This document shows positions 46,472 to 57,204 of a stretch of 64,000 bases of DNA, piece by piece. The notes below the pieces were generated by a model. The model did no database searches and was not told where the DNA came from. It saw only the letters and a list, made by a program, of their open reading frames with translations. The DNA comes from Saussurea involucrata (taxonomy: Eukaryota; Streptophyta; Magnoliopsida; Asterales; Asteraceae). Both the position numbers and the translations under genes were made by a program. The stretch covers positions 43,562,850 through 43,626,849 of the forward strand of contig CM066321.1 of NCBI GenBank assembly GCA_033807775.1, written 5' to 3'. The stretch's first letter is position 1. Each line of letters begins with the position of its first letter.

Positions 46472-47456
46472 TGCTGTATTATCAGTTCAACCAAAGATAT
46501 AACAAATAAGAATAATCTTAATGTGGAAAGATTTTCCAATAAGATGGTTCAAATTTTGTCCATTTCATTCAGACAAAAATGTCTTAATGAAGATTAGGGT
46601 TTTCTTGTTTTTTTTTTGAAAAAGAAATGTAAACCCAATAAAAAGTCTTGTTTTCTAGTTTCCTTTGAGGATTAGGATTCTGGAAAAACGTATGAAGAAC
46701 AAGTTTAAGATATTTGCGATTAAACTTGAAGAACAACCATGAAAGGTTGTGTTCATAAAACCATGAAAGAAATGATTTCATTTTTGAAAAAGTTCTTTTG
46801 TTTGATCTGTTAAAAACAAAGAATAAGATCATAAGCAAGTAATGTAGGTAAATAACAAGAGTATTAACCTGGTTCGTCAAGGAAGAAGAAGATGAACAGT
46901 TTCTGGAAATTTTGAGAGCTCAAAATGCAACAGTAAATCTTTTTCTTGCTTGGAGGAGAAGTTTTTCGCGTAAAGGAAAAATATAAACCCAAAATGTGTT
47001 TATATAGTGAGATTAGAGAGAGAGAAAAACTCGAGCGGGAAAGTTTTTCATCATGACACGGACACGTGATTGCATTTGATTGGAAGGTAAACGAAACGTG
47101 CAATCGTGTGTCAGAAAAAGAACGTGCCAGGGCTTATCCGTTGTGATGACGTCACGGATGTCCTTTCATATTTTAGGATGTCTCTGAGGTTTTGAAAGCT
47201 CAGGGACACTTTTGAAAACATGAAGCACTGAATAGAAATATCAGTTGGTTTTAGAAATTTCAAAGTATCGCTGATTAAGGAAGAGATATTCAGCGATGCA
47301 AATTGTTTTGAAATGTTGCATTTACATGCGATTGTCAGCGAGAGAAAAACATACCTTGATATCAGCGAATCAAGTGTATTCAGAGAGAGAATGATAGAAT
47401 GGGTTATACAAGTTGATTTTATCCTATCGCTGATCAAATGTGAACCGCTGAAGATT
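46472..47456 (-). promoter_or_regulatory. Element E pol to post-pol spacer: TATA box and 5'UTR intron
   Basis: Minus strand TATATAAA at 46999-47006; donor CAG^GTTAAT with intron start 46868; acceptor AATACAG with intron end 46474, two bases before the ATG. The candidate intron is 395 bp. A CACGTG G-box lies near 47060, roughly 60 bp upstream of the TATA box. Confidence 0.65.
46474..46868 (-). other. Predicted 5'UTR intron of element E post-pol gene (395 bp)
   Basis: CAG^GTTAAT donor and TAATACAG^CA acceptor, conserved in C and D. Confidence 0.6.
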
Positions 47457-48812
47457 TTACTCATCAAAGTTCAGCATTCCAAGCTGGCTGATGAGAAAGT
47501 TGAATCTTGTCTCATCAAGAGGTTTGGTGAACAGATCAGCTAACTGATAATCAGTTGGGATAAAGTGAAATTCTATATCACCATTCATCACATGATCTCT
47601 GATAAAATGATACCTGATTTCGATGTGTTTTGTCTTTGAGTGTAGCACTGGATTGTTGGTTATAGCGATGGCACTTGTGCCGTCGCAATAGATTGGAATT
47701 TTCGAGAGCTGAAGGTCATAGTCTAGTAGTTGATTTCTCATCCACAAGACCTGAGAACAACAGCTTCCAGCGGCTACATACTCAGCTTCAGCAGTTGAGG
47801 TGGACACTGAATTTTGCTTTTTACTTGTCCAACTCACCAGTTTTCCACCCAGGAGCTGACAGCCTCCTGTGGTGCTTTTCCTATCCAATTTGCAACCTGC
47901 AAAATCACTATCTGAATAGGCGATTAGATCAAACCCTATGTCTTTGGGATACCAAATACCTAGGTTCGCAGTACCCTTAAGGTATCGAAAAATTCGCTTT
48001 ACAGCGATCATATGAGATTCCTTAGGTTCAGCTTGATATTGTGCACACAAACAGGTTGCATACATAATATTGGGTCGGCTAGCTGTAAGATACAAGAGAG
48101 AGTCGATCATCCCACGGTATAGCGTGACATTAACAGGAATACCATTAGTATCCTTATCTAGTGTCAGCGGTGGTGCCATAGGGGTTTTCATAGCTGAACT
48201 CTGAGTTAAATCGAATTTCTTCAGCATATCTTTACCATACTTTCCCTGATTAATGAAAGTTCCTTTTTCATTTTGCTTTATCTGAAGACCAAGGAAATAT
48301 GTTAGCTCACCCATCATGCTCATTTTATACTCTTCTTTCATTCTATCAGCGAAACGAGTACAAAGGTCAGGGTTAGTAGAACCAAATATAATGTCATCAA
48401 TATATATCTGAACAAGAATAATATGACCTTTTACTTTCCTGAAGAATAGAGTCTTATCGATTTTACCACGCTCAAATTGTTCAATATAGAGATAAGAGGA
48501 TAGAGTGTCATACCATGCACGATGACCTTGCTTTAAGCCATAAAGTGCCTTATCCAGTTTATAAACATAACCTGGACGCTTAGGATCTGAGAATCCTGGA
48601 GGTTGTTCCACATAGACTTCTTCATTCAGCTTTCCATTTAGAAACGCTGACATGACATCCATCTGATATACTTTGAAGTCTTTGTGTACAGCGTATGCTA
48701 AGAATAGACGAATAGATTCTAGTCTTGCTACTGGAGAAAATGTTTCGTCGTAATCTATGCCTTCCTCTTGTCTGTATCCCTGAGCAACAAGTCGAGCCTT
48801 GTTGCGGGTTAC
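47457..48812 (-). pseudogene. pol: Element E pol, 3' part: RT and RNase H
   Basis: Minus strand from the element F insertion to the stop at 47457. RT motif reads YIDDIIFG near 48390 (the other copies have YVDD). RNase H shows SDSDFAGC near 47910 and AEAEY near 47790. The frame is open throughout and joins that of 50904-52838 if F and one GTTAC copy are taken out, so insertion of F is the only disruption I see in this pol. Confidence 0.92.
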
Positions 48813-49064
48813 TGTTAGTACCGAAAATGTACTAAATATATGAAAGTTTTGTAAAGCTTGTGTAAAGCTTGTTATGTCTTGTATGTCCCTATAAATAGGT
48901 GTTAGGAGCTCATTTGTGTAGGTGTGGCACAATGTAGAGAGCTAATCTTGTGAGAGAAAGAGAGAGTCATCTTGTACTAAAATGATATTGAATCTAATAT
49001 GAGGATGCCGTTTGTATCTCGATCTCTCAATTACTTGAATTGTTGATGATATTCTGGGATTACA
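48813..49064 (+). repeat. Element F 5' LTR
   Basis: 252 bp, TGTTAGTACC to GGGATTACA. TATA box TATAAATA at 48890-48897. Confidence 0.95.
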
Positions 49065-49066
49065 AG

Positions 49067-49078
49067 TGGTATCAGAGC
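49067..49078 (+). other. Element F primer-binding site
   Basis: TGGTATCAGAGC two bases after the LTR. Confidence 0.9.
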
Positions 49079-49652
49079 AGAATTGAAGATATTTCTTCGA
49101 TACGATCATCGGATTTCGACAATTCAAGTGAAAAAGTGCCGAAATTTGAAGAATTTTGAAGATTTTGGAGTTTGATCTTCAAGTAAGTGTGTTCTAATCA
49201 CTTGATCTATTAAAGATCTGTTCATTGTTCGATTCCAGATCCATTCCTATATTCAGAATCGATCAACGTTAACAAATCGGTGATTTAGAAAGTTTTGAGT
49301 TTTTCGGAAAATCTTAGATCTAGAAGATTTTGATGTGCATGGATTGATTTTAGCCAATCAGATCATTTTCTGCATTGATTATCAAGAGATTGCAACAATC
49401 AGATCCAAAATTGATGAAGAATTGAGTGAGTTACAATTTTCGGAAATGAACAGTGCCTATACACGCCGGAAAAACGATTTGGCCGGAATTTGCTGTTTCA
49501 CCGGAGTTTTGATGTTTAGATGCTCGCAGATCTGTTCGATATGAAGTAACGACCTGTTTGCAGTAATTTGGGGTGAAATTCAGCAAGAAATCGAGGTGTT
49601 TGGGCTGTTAGAAGTGTTCTTCGAAATTGTTCGTAACTCTCGCAAGATGATA

Positions 49653-49795
49653 CTCATAACTGTCGGACAACAAAGGTCTTCATAAACTCATAACTGTCGT
49701 ACTCTTAATTGTTCATCATATTCATAACTGTCGTATGACACTAAAACTCATAACTGTCGTACATAACTAAAACTCGTAACTGTCGTACAACATTG
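49653..49795 (+). repeat. Element F: block of CATAACTGTCGTA repeats
   Basis: About five copies of CATAACTGTCG(T)A with variable spacers. This is the inverse of the motif in the next block (TACGACAGTTA). Confidence 0.8.
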
Positions 49796-49894
49796 GACCG
49801 ACTTCAAATTTTAGTCGCACAAGACACATACGACAGTTACTGTTCATGCACGACTGTCGCATGACTTTTATACGACAGTTACTATTCATTGGGT

Positions 49895-50188
49895 CTAGTC
49901 GTACAAGAAGCATACGACTTCTACTGTTCATGTGCGCTAGTCGTACAAGTGGCATACGACTACGACTGTTCTTTCGCGCTAGTCGTACAAGAGGCATACG
50001 ACTACGACTGTTCATCAACGCTAGTCGTACAAGACCCATGCGATAGTTACTGTTCAACCGAGTTAGTCGTACAAGACTCCTACGACAATTACTGTTCATT
50101 GATCAAAGTCGTACAAGACATGTCCGATAGTTACTGTTCACTGGAAGTTTTCGCACAAAAGATGCCAGATAGTTACTGTTCACTAAGT
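49895..50188 (+). repeat. Element F: seven 42-bp tandem repeats
   Basis: Units of 42 bp containing AGTCGTACAAG and ACTGTTCA, diverging to the right. In frame they give a 14-residue repeat (LVVQxxYDxYCSxx) inside a 130-codon frame (49889-50281). The frame may be a chance result of the period being divisible by three; the peptide matches nothing I know. Confidence 0.85.
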
Positions 50189-50309
50189 CTCGGGAGGGGG
50201 ACATTTTTCTTGGAATTGTGTATAAAGCGTGGGTGCTACATGAAGCTTCCTCCTTCGAGCAAATCCGAACCAAGCTCTTAAGCCGAATTCCTACTCAACC
50301 CGTGGTTCA

Positions 50310-50549
50310 TTGACGGATTCTTTGTTATACACTGTGATTGCACTCGGTTTGTCACTCAAAACTCTCTCGTTATCTTTCTTGTGGGCTTATCGGAACGAGA
50401 TCGAGTTTCTACTTTTTGAAGATGTGCTCGTGCATCCAGTCGAGGTTATGGCACACATCGAATCCGATTTTTTCAAGGTTGAAAATATGATGAGTAAGAG
50501 CAACTTTCAAGGGGGGCCTAGACTTCATTCGAAGAAAAAGAATCGCTAA
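50310..50549 (+). other. Element F: 79-codon open frame, unassigned
   Basis: Starts ATGACGG and ends in a Lys/Arg tail. No motif recognised; could be chance. It is followed by AG-rich sequence leading to the polypurine tract. Confidence 0.2.
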
Positions 50550-50634
50550 AGTTTTTCCAAGAAAATCAAGGGGGAGAGGAGCTAAAGCTTTTCAAGATTG
50601 ATATGATTTTGCTTTACAAAACTTAGGGGGAGAA

Positions 50635-50898
50635 TGTTAGTACCGAAAATGTACTAAATATATGAAAGTTTTGTAAAACTTGTGTAAAGCGTTGTGTAAA
50701 GCTTGTTATGTCTTGTATGTCCCTATAAATAGGTGTTAGGAGCTCATTTGTGTAGGTGTGGCACAATGTAGAGAGCTAATCTTGTGAGAGAAAGAGAGAG
50801 TCATCTTGTACTAAAATAATATTGAATCTAATATGAGGATGACGTTTGTATCTCGATCTCTCAATTACTTGAATTGTTGATGATATTTTGGGATCACA
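50635..50898 (+). repeat. Element F 3' LTR
   Basis: 264 bp; 12 bp longer than the 5' LTR because of a small duplication in the GTGTAAAGCTTG region, otherwise nearly identical. Polypurine tract TTAGGGGGAGAA precedes it. Confidence 0.95.
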
Positions 50899-50903
50899 GT
50901 TAC

Positions 50904-52838
50904 AGTTCCATGTTCGTCCAACTTGTTTTGATAGACCCATTTAGTACCTATCACTGTCTTGTCAGTTGGTCTTCGAACAAGTTTCCAAACTTTGTTTCTT
51001 TCGAATTCAGTCAGCTCTTCTTGCATAGCGCTGGCCCAGTTTGGATCTTTGATGGCATCATCTACTTTCTTTGGTTCAGTCAGAGAAATAAAGTTAACAA
51101 ATAAACAAATATTACCTGCACTTCGTCGAGTCTGAACACCATCGTTTGGATCACCAAGAATTTGATCAATTGGGTGATTTACAGTCCATCGCTGAGCAGG
51201 AGCATAAGTCGCTGACTCAAATTGAACTGGAGGAGCTGAAGATGAAGCTTCAGCAACTTCTGGAATATCGTCCAAGAGAGGAGTAGGTGAAGATGTCATC
51301 TCATTCACTGATTGCTGAGAAGTAGATGGAATGTCTGAGACATTTGGTTCAGAAGCAGGTATAGTGTTTAAAGGAACAGCTGAGACCCATGATGTTTCAG
51401 CTTCACTATTCTGCATGTTTGGGATGATAGTAGGACTATCATCTTCAACTAAATGAGTATGAGGAGTGGGAATATCTTCTGAATCACCAAGAAGAGAAAA
51501 CATCCATTGATTCAGTTCTTTAGTATCAGCTGACGGTTTAGAGTTCGCTGAACGGGATTCGTCAAACATGACGTGAATAGTTTCTTCAACAGTTTGTCTT
51601 CTTCGATTGAAGACTCTGAAGGCTTTGGAGATTGAATAAGATCCAAGAAAGATTCCATCATCAGCCTTAGGATCAAACTTTCCAAGGGCATCTATGTTAT
51701 TCAGTATGAAACACTGACATCCAAAGATGTGAAGAAAGCTAATTGAAGGCTTTCTCCCATGAAAAAGTTCATAGGCTGTCTTATTGAATCTTTTGACTAC
51801 CAGCGACCTGTTTTGCGTAAAACAAGCAGTGTTAACAGCTTCTGCCCAAAACTGAGTAGGCAGGTGAGAATCGCTGAGCATTGAACGTGCAGCTTCAATA
51901 ATTGTTCTATTTCTTCTTTCAGCGACTCCATTTTGTTGCGGTGTTCTCACTGATGAAAAGTTGTGAGAAATACCCTTGCTCTCAAAGAAGGAATCAAGAG
52001 ACCTGTTTTTGAATTCAGTCCCATGATCACTCCTTATTGAGCGAACGGTCAAGTTGTTCAGGGTTTCCATCTTCCGAACAAAGGTGATGAGTTCTTCAGG
52101 TTTGTCACTCTTAGAACAGAGAAACATAACCCATGTATATCGAGAGAATTCATCAACTATGACCAGTGTATATTTCTTTCCAGCGATGGATTGTTTGTTA
52201 ACAGGGCCAAGCAAATCCATATGGAGGAGTTGTAGAGGAGATGACACTGAGGAGACTTCCTTTGACTTAAAGCTTGCTTTGGTCTGCTTGCCTTTCTCAC
52301 ACACTGAACATAAAGACTTTTTGGCGTATGAGTGCTGAGGTAGACCAGTGACTAACTCTTTTGAAGAAAGAGTGTTCAGTGTCTTGAAGTTTAGATGAGA
52401 GAGCCTCTTATGCCATAGCCAGTTGACATCAGATGAGGCTTTTGAGAAGAAACAGGAGTTCTCAGTGGTTGTTGAGTCCATGTTTATTACATAAACATTT
52501 TCCAAACGATAACCGCTGAGAGCTATCTTCTCCTTTTTGTCAGCGACAAAGCAGGATTCCTTGGTAAAGATTACCTTGTTATCCATGTCGCAAAGCTGAC
52601 TGATGCTTAGAAGATTATGCTTCAGCCCTTCAACATATGCGACTCTTCTGAAGGTTGTTGTACCATTAGAGAGTACACCAAACCCTCGGGTATGTCCTTT
52701 TCCGTTTCCACCGAAAGTTACAGAGGGACCATTTTCTTCCTTATATTCAGTGAGCAGGTTCTTCTTACCAGTCATGTGTCTAGAGCATCCGCTATCGAGA
52801 TACCAGATACCCTTCTTAACCTGCATTACAAAGGAAGA
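50904..52838 (-). pseudogene. pol: Element E pol, 5' part: protease, integrase, start of RT
   Basis: Minus strand, open from the codon after the gag TAA (52839-52841) to the element F insertion. Protease DSG near 52795; HHCC zinc region near 52290-52420; catalytic motifs LHMDLLGP, RSDHGTEF and GVAERRNR. The linker to RT is Ser/Pro-rich. F interrupts RT just before the conserved RNKARLVAQGYRQ motif, which resumes at 48810. Confidence 0.92.
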
Positions 52839-55234
52839 TTAGTTTTTCTTGGGTTCCCACTTAACCATGTGTACACACTTATCAGTGGGGGTAGTTGGAA
52901 TGGAAGGTTCAACAGTCTTCGCAGCATTTGAAGATTCAGCTTTGTTAGTCTTCACTTTGGTTAATTTCTTAACCTCAGTGGGCTTCTTTGCCTTGGGGGC
53001 AATGATCTTCACCTTAGCTATCTTTTCAGCTTTGGTGGCTGTGGGGCACTTACTAGCAATATGATCAGTAAGTCCACAGTGATAACATTTCCTATAACTA
53101 AAAATAGTTCTAGGACCATTTGAATGCTGAGCTTTTGATTTTGAATTAGAAGTACCAGCACCAAGTAAGCTATTGGTTTTTGAAATGGGAGGAACATTTA
53201 GTTCTTCGGATTTCTTACCAAAGACCTCCACTCTGATTCTAGGAGTAGATCGCTGAATAGATCCACGCTGAATAAATCCAGAGATTTGATTCCTTGATCC
53301 AGAGGGGTAGGTCACTGGAGCTTTAGAAGCATTCAGCTTAGGTACTAAGGTACCCTTCTGGGATTTTGGTTAAAAGCAATTCCTTTACCTTTATCTTTAA
53401 AGACAGAGGTAGGTTTTGGATAAACCATTTTCTCTTTACCTTTTGAAGAGGTAGAAATTTCCTCAGGGATGGGCGGTTTATAAGAGGAACACTGAGAGGA
53501 TGAAGTATCAGCGACTGAGGATACGAAAGTTCCAAATAAGAGCATGGAACGATCAGTGGTTGGTTCTAGAGTATCAACTTTGTAACCAAGACCACGTTTA
53601 TCACTCAGGGGAATCTGAGACTTAATTATCTCAGTGATCTTTGTAGAGGAATTATACCATCCATCAACAGTAGCTTTTTCAGCTTTTAATGCAGCGATAG
53701 CTTCTTCGCGCTCGATTTTGACTAGCTGATTTAGGTGAACTTGATCTTTAAAATCTTCTTCAATTTTAGAAAGATTTTCTATTTGAAGGTGACAGTTTTT
53801 AAACTGTTCAGCAAGATCAAGGTTTTGATTTTCAACTACAGTTTTGCCATTCATGGCTTCATATAAGCTTCTAGTCAAGAGATCGATCTTTCGAAGACTA
53901 TCAACTTCATCAATATTGGCAATATTGGTAAAGAAGGAAGGTGATACCTGAGTTGCAGAGGTTGAAGTAGAGGGAATGTCAGAGTTGTCTTCCTTATCTT
54001 CAAGTTTGGCCATAAGACAGAGATTGGCTTCATCATCTTCAGAGTTAGATGTTTCTTCCTCATCAGAGTCAGCCCAATCATAGTCAGCCATCAGGCCTTT
54101 GCCTTTCTTCTTAAAGCTTTTCAGCTTCGCATACCTTTCTTTCAGCTTGGCGTATTTGTCATCTCTAGACCTGAGGTTAGAGGATTTCTTGGGAAACGCT
54201 GAGTTTCTCGAACCTTTCTTTGACCTGCACTCATTAGGGAAATGTCCTATCTTTTCACAGTTAAAACAAGTAGCAGTAGCTTTATTAACAGGAGTTTATG
54301 ATCTTGGCTTGTCAGTAATGGAAAGAGGTTTATTCTTTCTGAACATTTTCTTTTTGGCGAATCTCCTGAACTTTTTAGTGAGGAGAGCCAAAGATTCATC
54401 AAGATCTGAAGAGTAAGAATCTGATGACCTTTCAGAGTTACTCTCCAACTCAGTGATAGTGACTGAGGGTCGCTGAGTGGAAGGTTCCTCTGAGATTAAA
54501 GCAACAGGGGTGCTTTTGGAATCTTTTACAAGATTCTTCTTAAGATGACTCGATTGCTCATGATTCAGCATCGTGCCATATAAGGTAGAAAGGTTCATTG
54601 ATTTTAGATCCTTTGACAGCTTGAGACACATAGAATAACTGTCCCAGCTTTCAGGTAAACATTCTATGAACTTTGTCAGCACTTCAAAGTTTGAATATTC
54701 CTTACCAACAATTTTTAGATCTATTATTAAACAGTTAAAACGTTGGTGTACTTCAGAGAGAGATTCATTCTTACCACAAATGAAGCTTTCATACTATCTT
54801 ACCAGGTTGATCTTTTGAGAGTCATGGACTTCAGAAGTACCTTCATACTGAACACAGATTGTGTCCCACATAGCTTTTGAGGTTTTCAGGTTCATGACGG
54901 AATGGTAGACTTCGTCAGGAAGAGCCATGGAGAGTATGGATCTGGCTTTGGTGTCGATAGCCACTTTCTTCTTATCTTCATCAGTCCACATATGAATTTC
55001 CTTAGGAATCAGCCTTTCTGGAATAGCAGGTCTATTCTCAGCGGCTGGTACTGCAGCATCAATTCTTACAGGAATATATGGGCCGTTTTCAAGATAATAA
55101 GGCATAGTAGGGTCTACACCTTATAAGAAGAGAATCATCCTATTTTTCCATAGATTAAAATTATCTCTGGAGAATCTAGGGGGTTTTGCAAGAGAACCGT
55201 TGTCAATATAGTTTGTGTTTGTATTGGTAGCCAT
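52839..55234 (-). pseudogene. gag: Element E gag, three nonsense codons and a frameshift
   Basis: ATG at 55234. Nonsense codons at 55121-55123, 54794-54796 and 54296-54298 lie in one frame; a one-base shift near 53345 leads into the final frame ending TAA 52839-52841. First CCHC knuckle CFNCEKIGHFPNEC near 54260, second CYHCGLTDHIASKC near 53080. Same N terminus, acidic middle and Ser/Thr/Lys tail as H. Confidence 0.9.
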
Positions 55235-55302
55235 TTTAAGAAATAACTAGGAAGAGAAATCTTAGTATAGATCATATCTTGTTTATGAGATTAAACAAAT
55301 CT

Positions 55303-55314
55303 GCTCTGATACCA
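55303..55314 (-). other. Element E primer-binding site
   Basis: Complement of TGGTATCAGAGC, two bases from the LTR start at 55317. Confidence 0.92.
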
Positions 55315-55316
55315 CT

Positions 55317-56290
55317 TGTTAGTCCTGAAGGGCTATACAAGTTTGTAGAAGGGGGGGGGGGGGGGGGTGGTTGAATACAAACACACGGAGTTTACTTTTC
55401 TAAATTGTTTATTGATAAATCATTAACAATTTACAGCTTGTTGCGGAACAAGATTAAGGATAAACCTAAATCTAAACAAGTTGGAACACTAAGTTTTCTT
55501 GCACTAAGAAAGAGATGGAAATTACTAATAATAACCTATCTCAAGATAAGAAGATGACTTGACCAGAGTTAGCAAGTGCTTCAAAAATGAAGCTGGAGTC
55601 CTTCTTATATACTGCATGCATTTAATGCATGGAAGTTTATACTTTACACGTGGCAGCAGCTCATTGGTTGTTGGGTCTGACTTTAGTAGACAACCTTAGT
55701 AGCCGCATGTTTGAATAGTGTAGCATCAGAGTGGTTGTACGATTTCAGACAATAAGGAGGTTCTTTTCTGACATATCGTATGGAGTCGTGAAAGGGTGGT
55801 TAAGACAAAAGTACTTTGTACGGAGGACTTCATGATCAGCTTACGTTGATTCAGCGCTTTATCATTCTATATCAGTGAATGACAAAGTTCAGCGATAGCT
55901 GAAGTCTTGTACTTGATACTTCATGTTGAGTGGACAAATCTGAGTCTTCGCTGATCCGCATCAGTTCATTAGGAGACTTGTCGCTAGTTCTTGAGCTTGA
56001 TCTTCGACTTCAGCGTAAAACCTATGTTGACGTGAAACTTGTCTTCAGGGATCATAAGTAAACAACTAACTTATCAGCGATCACCATAAGGACTGAACAA
56101 GCTCAGAGCATTATGGTGAACAGTGTTCGCTGAATGTTTAATCTAAAGAACGAGAGTTCCTATAAGCGGTACTGTAAGGTCTTAGTACTTATCAGCGATA
56201 GTGAAACTCTAATACATATTGTTTACTTACAATTTTCACTAAGTAGAATGGAGAGGGTCATTATCAAATCACTGAGGGTTTGGATCAACA
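55317..56290 (-). repeat. Element E 5' LTR
   Basis: 974 bp. Carries 17 G followed by TGG where C, D and H have seven G, and reads TGTTAGTCC at its + strand start where the 3' LTR reads TGTTGGTCC. Confidence 0.95.
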
Positions 56291-56295
56291 AGTAT

Positions 56296-56934
56296 TGCTT
56301 TACACGTGGCAGCAGCTGAGTGGTTGAATGTCATTGACCTTTGTAGACAACCTTAGTAGCCGCATGGTGCACAGTGTAGAATCAGAGTTTGTTGTACGAT
56401 CATAGACAAAAGGGATATCCGTTCTGACAGTTCGTACGGAGACGTGCAAGGGAGGTAAGACAATAGTACTTTGTAAGGAGACTTCATGATCAGCTTTCGT
56501 TGAATCAGTACTTTATCAGCGAATGATAAAGCTCAGCGATTGCTGAAGTCTTCTACTTGATACTTCACGTTGAATGGACATTTATGTGACTTCGTTGATA
56601 TCCGCATCAGTTCATTAGTAGACTTGTCACTGGTTCTTGGGCTTGATCTTCGACTTCAGCGTAGAACCTTTGTTGACGTGAAACTTGTCTTCAGGGATCA
56701 TAAGTAAACAACTAAACTATCAGCGATCATCACAGAGACTGAACAGGCTCAGAGCTACTGGATGAACAGTGTTCGCTGAATGTCTAATCTAAAGAGCGAG
56801 TTCCTATCAGCGGTACTGTAAAGTCTTAGTACTTATCAGCGATAGTGAAACTCTAATACATATTGTTTACTTACAACTTTCACTACGTGTTAAAGAGAGG
56901 GTCATTATCAAATCACTGAGGGTTTGGATCAACA
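56296..56934 (-). repeat. LTR shared by C and G, second piece; serves as 3' LTR of G
   Basis: Resumes the LTR interrupted at 41246; together 956 bp. It ends GGATCAACA and is followed by a polypurine tract of G, so the same LTR has a primer site on one side (C) and a polypurine tract on the other (G). Confidence 0.93.
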
Positions 56935-57204
56935 ATCTCCCCCTATTTGATTATGACATAGCAACAAAGAAAATTGCTAAGTATGAAAACATAAGGATAA
57001 AAAGAACTCATAAAATCTTTGTCCCTTTTACTGTTTTCTGGGATCTTTTCAGTACTGATGGAGTAAAGTACATTCGCTGAAATTTTTCTTTAAACTTCGT
57101 AAAGATTACAGAGGGAAGTAGAAAAATTACAAGTATAGCAAATTTAAATTACAAGTACAAAAGAGGTAAGCTAATAAGGATAGAAGAAGTACTAGGAAAT
57201 CCTA
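56935..57204 (-). other. Element G polypurine tract and 3' untranslated region
   Basis: Minus-strand AAATAGGGGGAGAT next to the LTR. No coding frame. Confidence 0.85.

Larger units (their letters stand above)
48813..50898 (+). mobile_element. Element F: small non-autonomous LTR retrotransposon with inverted tandem repeats
   Basis: 2,086 bp. Direct LTRs 48813-49064 and 50635-50898, primer site TGGTATCAGAGC at 49067-49078, polypurine tract at 50623-50634, target duplication GTTAC at 48808-48812 and 50899-50903. The 1,570-bp interior has no gag or pol similarity; it holds short frames only. With these signals it can be copied only using another element's proteins. The interior resembles neither S nor A sequence, though the primer site and GGGGGAGA tract are the same type. 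Size lies between TRIM and LARD classes. Confidence 0.92.
41247..56290 (-). mobile_element. Element E: full-length S-family Sirevirus in the LTR shared by C and G, carrying F
   Basis: Minus strand, 15,044 bp including the nested element F (without it and its duplication about 12.95 kb). 3' LTR 41247-42183, post-pol gene, pol split by F, gag, primer site 55303-55314, 5' LTR 55317-56290. Target duplication AGTAT at 41242-41246 and 56291-56295. Rejoining the flanks restores the LTR of C, matching the copy near 15420. Before F inserted, pol was open; gag has three nonsense codons and a frameshift; the post-pol gene has two nonsense codons. Confidence 0.97.
15107..56934 (-). mobile_element. Element C: S-family Sirevirus, carrying nested elements D, E, F and a MITE
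   Basis: Minus-strand copia element with 3' LTR at 15107-17151, post-pol gene, pol (split by D), gag and primer site at 40916-40927. Its 5' LTR starts at 40930, is split by element E, and resumes at 56296-56934. That same LTR is followed on the right by a polypurine tract and another post-pol gene (element G), so C and G share one LTR. The two LTRs of C differ by very few bases in their first 150 bp, so they belong together. gag, pol and post-pol genes all carry breaks. The base sequence left of 15107 is GTGTG; its duplicate would be beyond the right window end. Confidence 0.85.

Noticed and set aside
49895..50188. 42-bp tandem repeats as a CRISPR-like array
   Set aside because: Units are contiguous with no unique spacers and lie between LTRs in a plant retroelement.
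49889..50281. 130-codon repeat protein in element F
   Set aside because: The 42-bp period is divisible by three, so an open frame is expected by chance; no promoter-to-ATG logic or conserved family seen.
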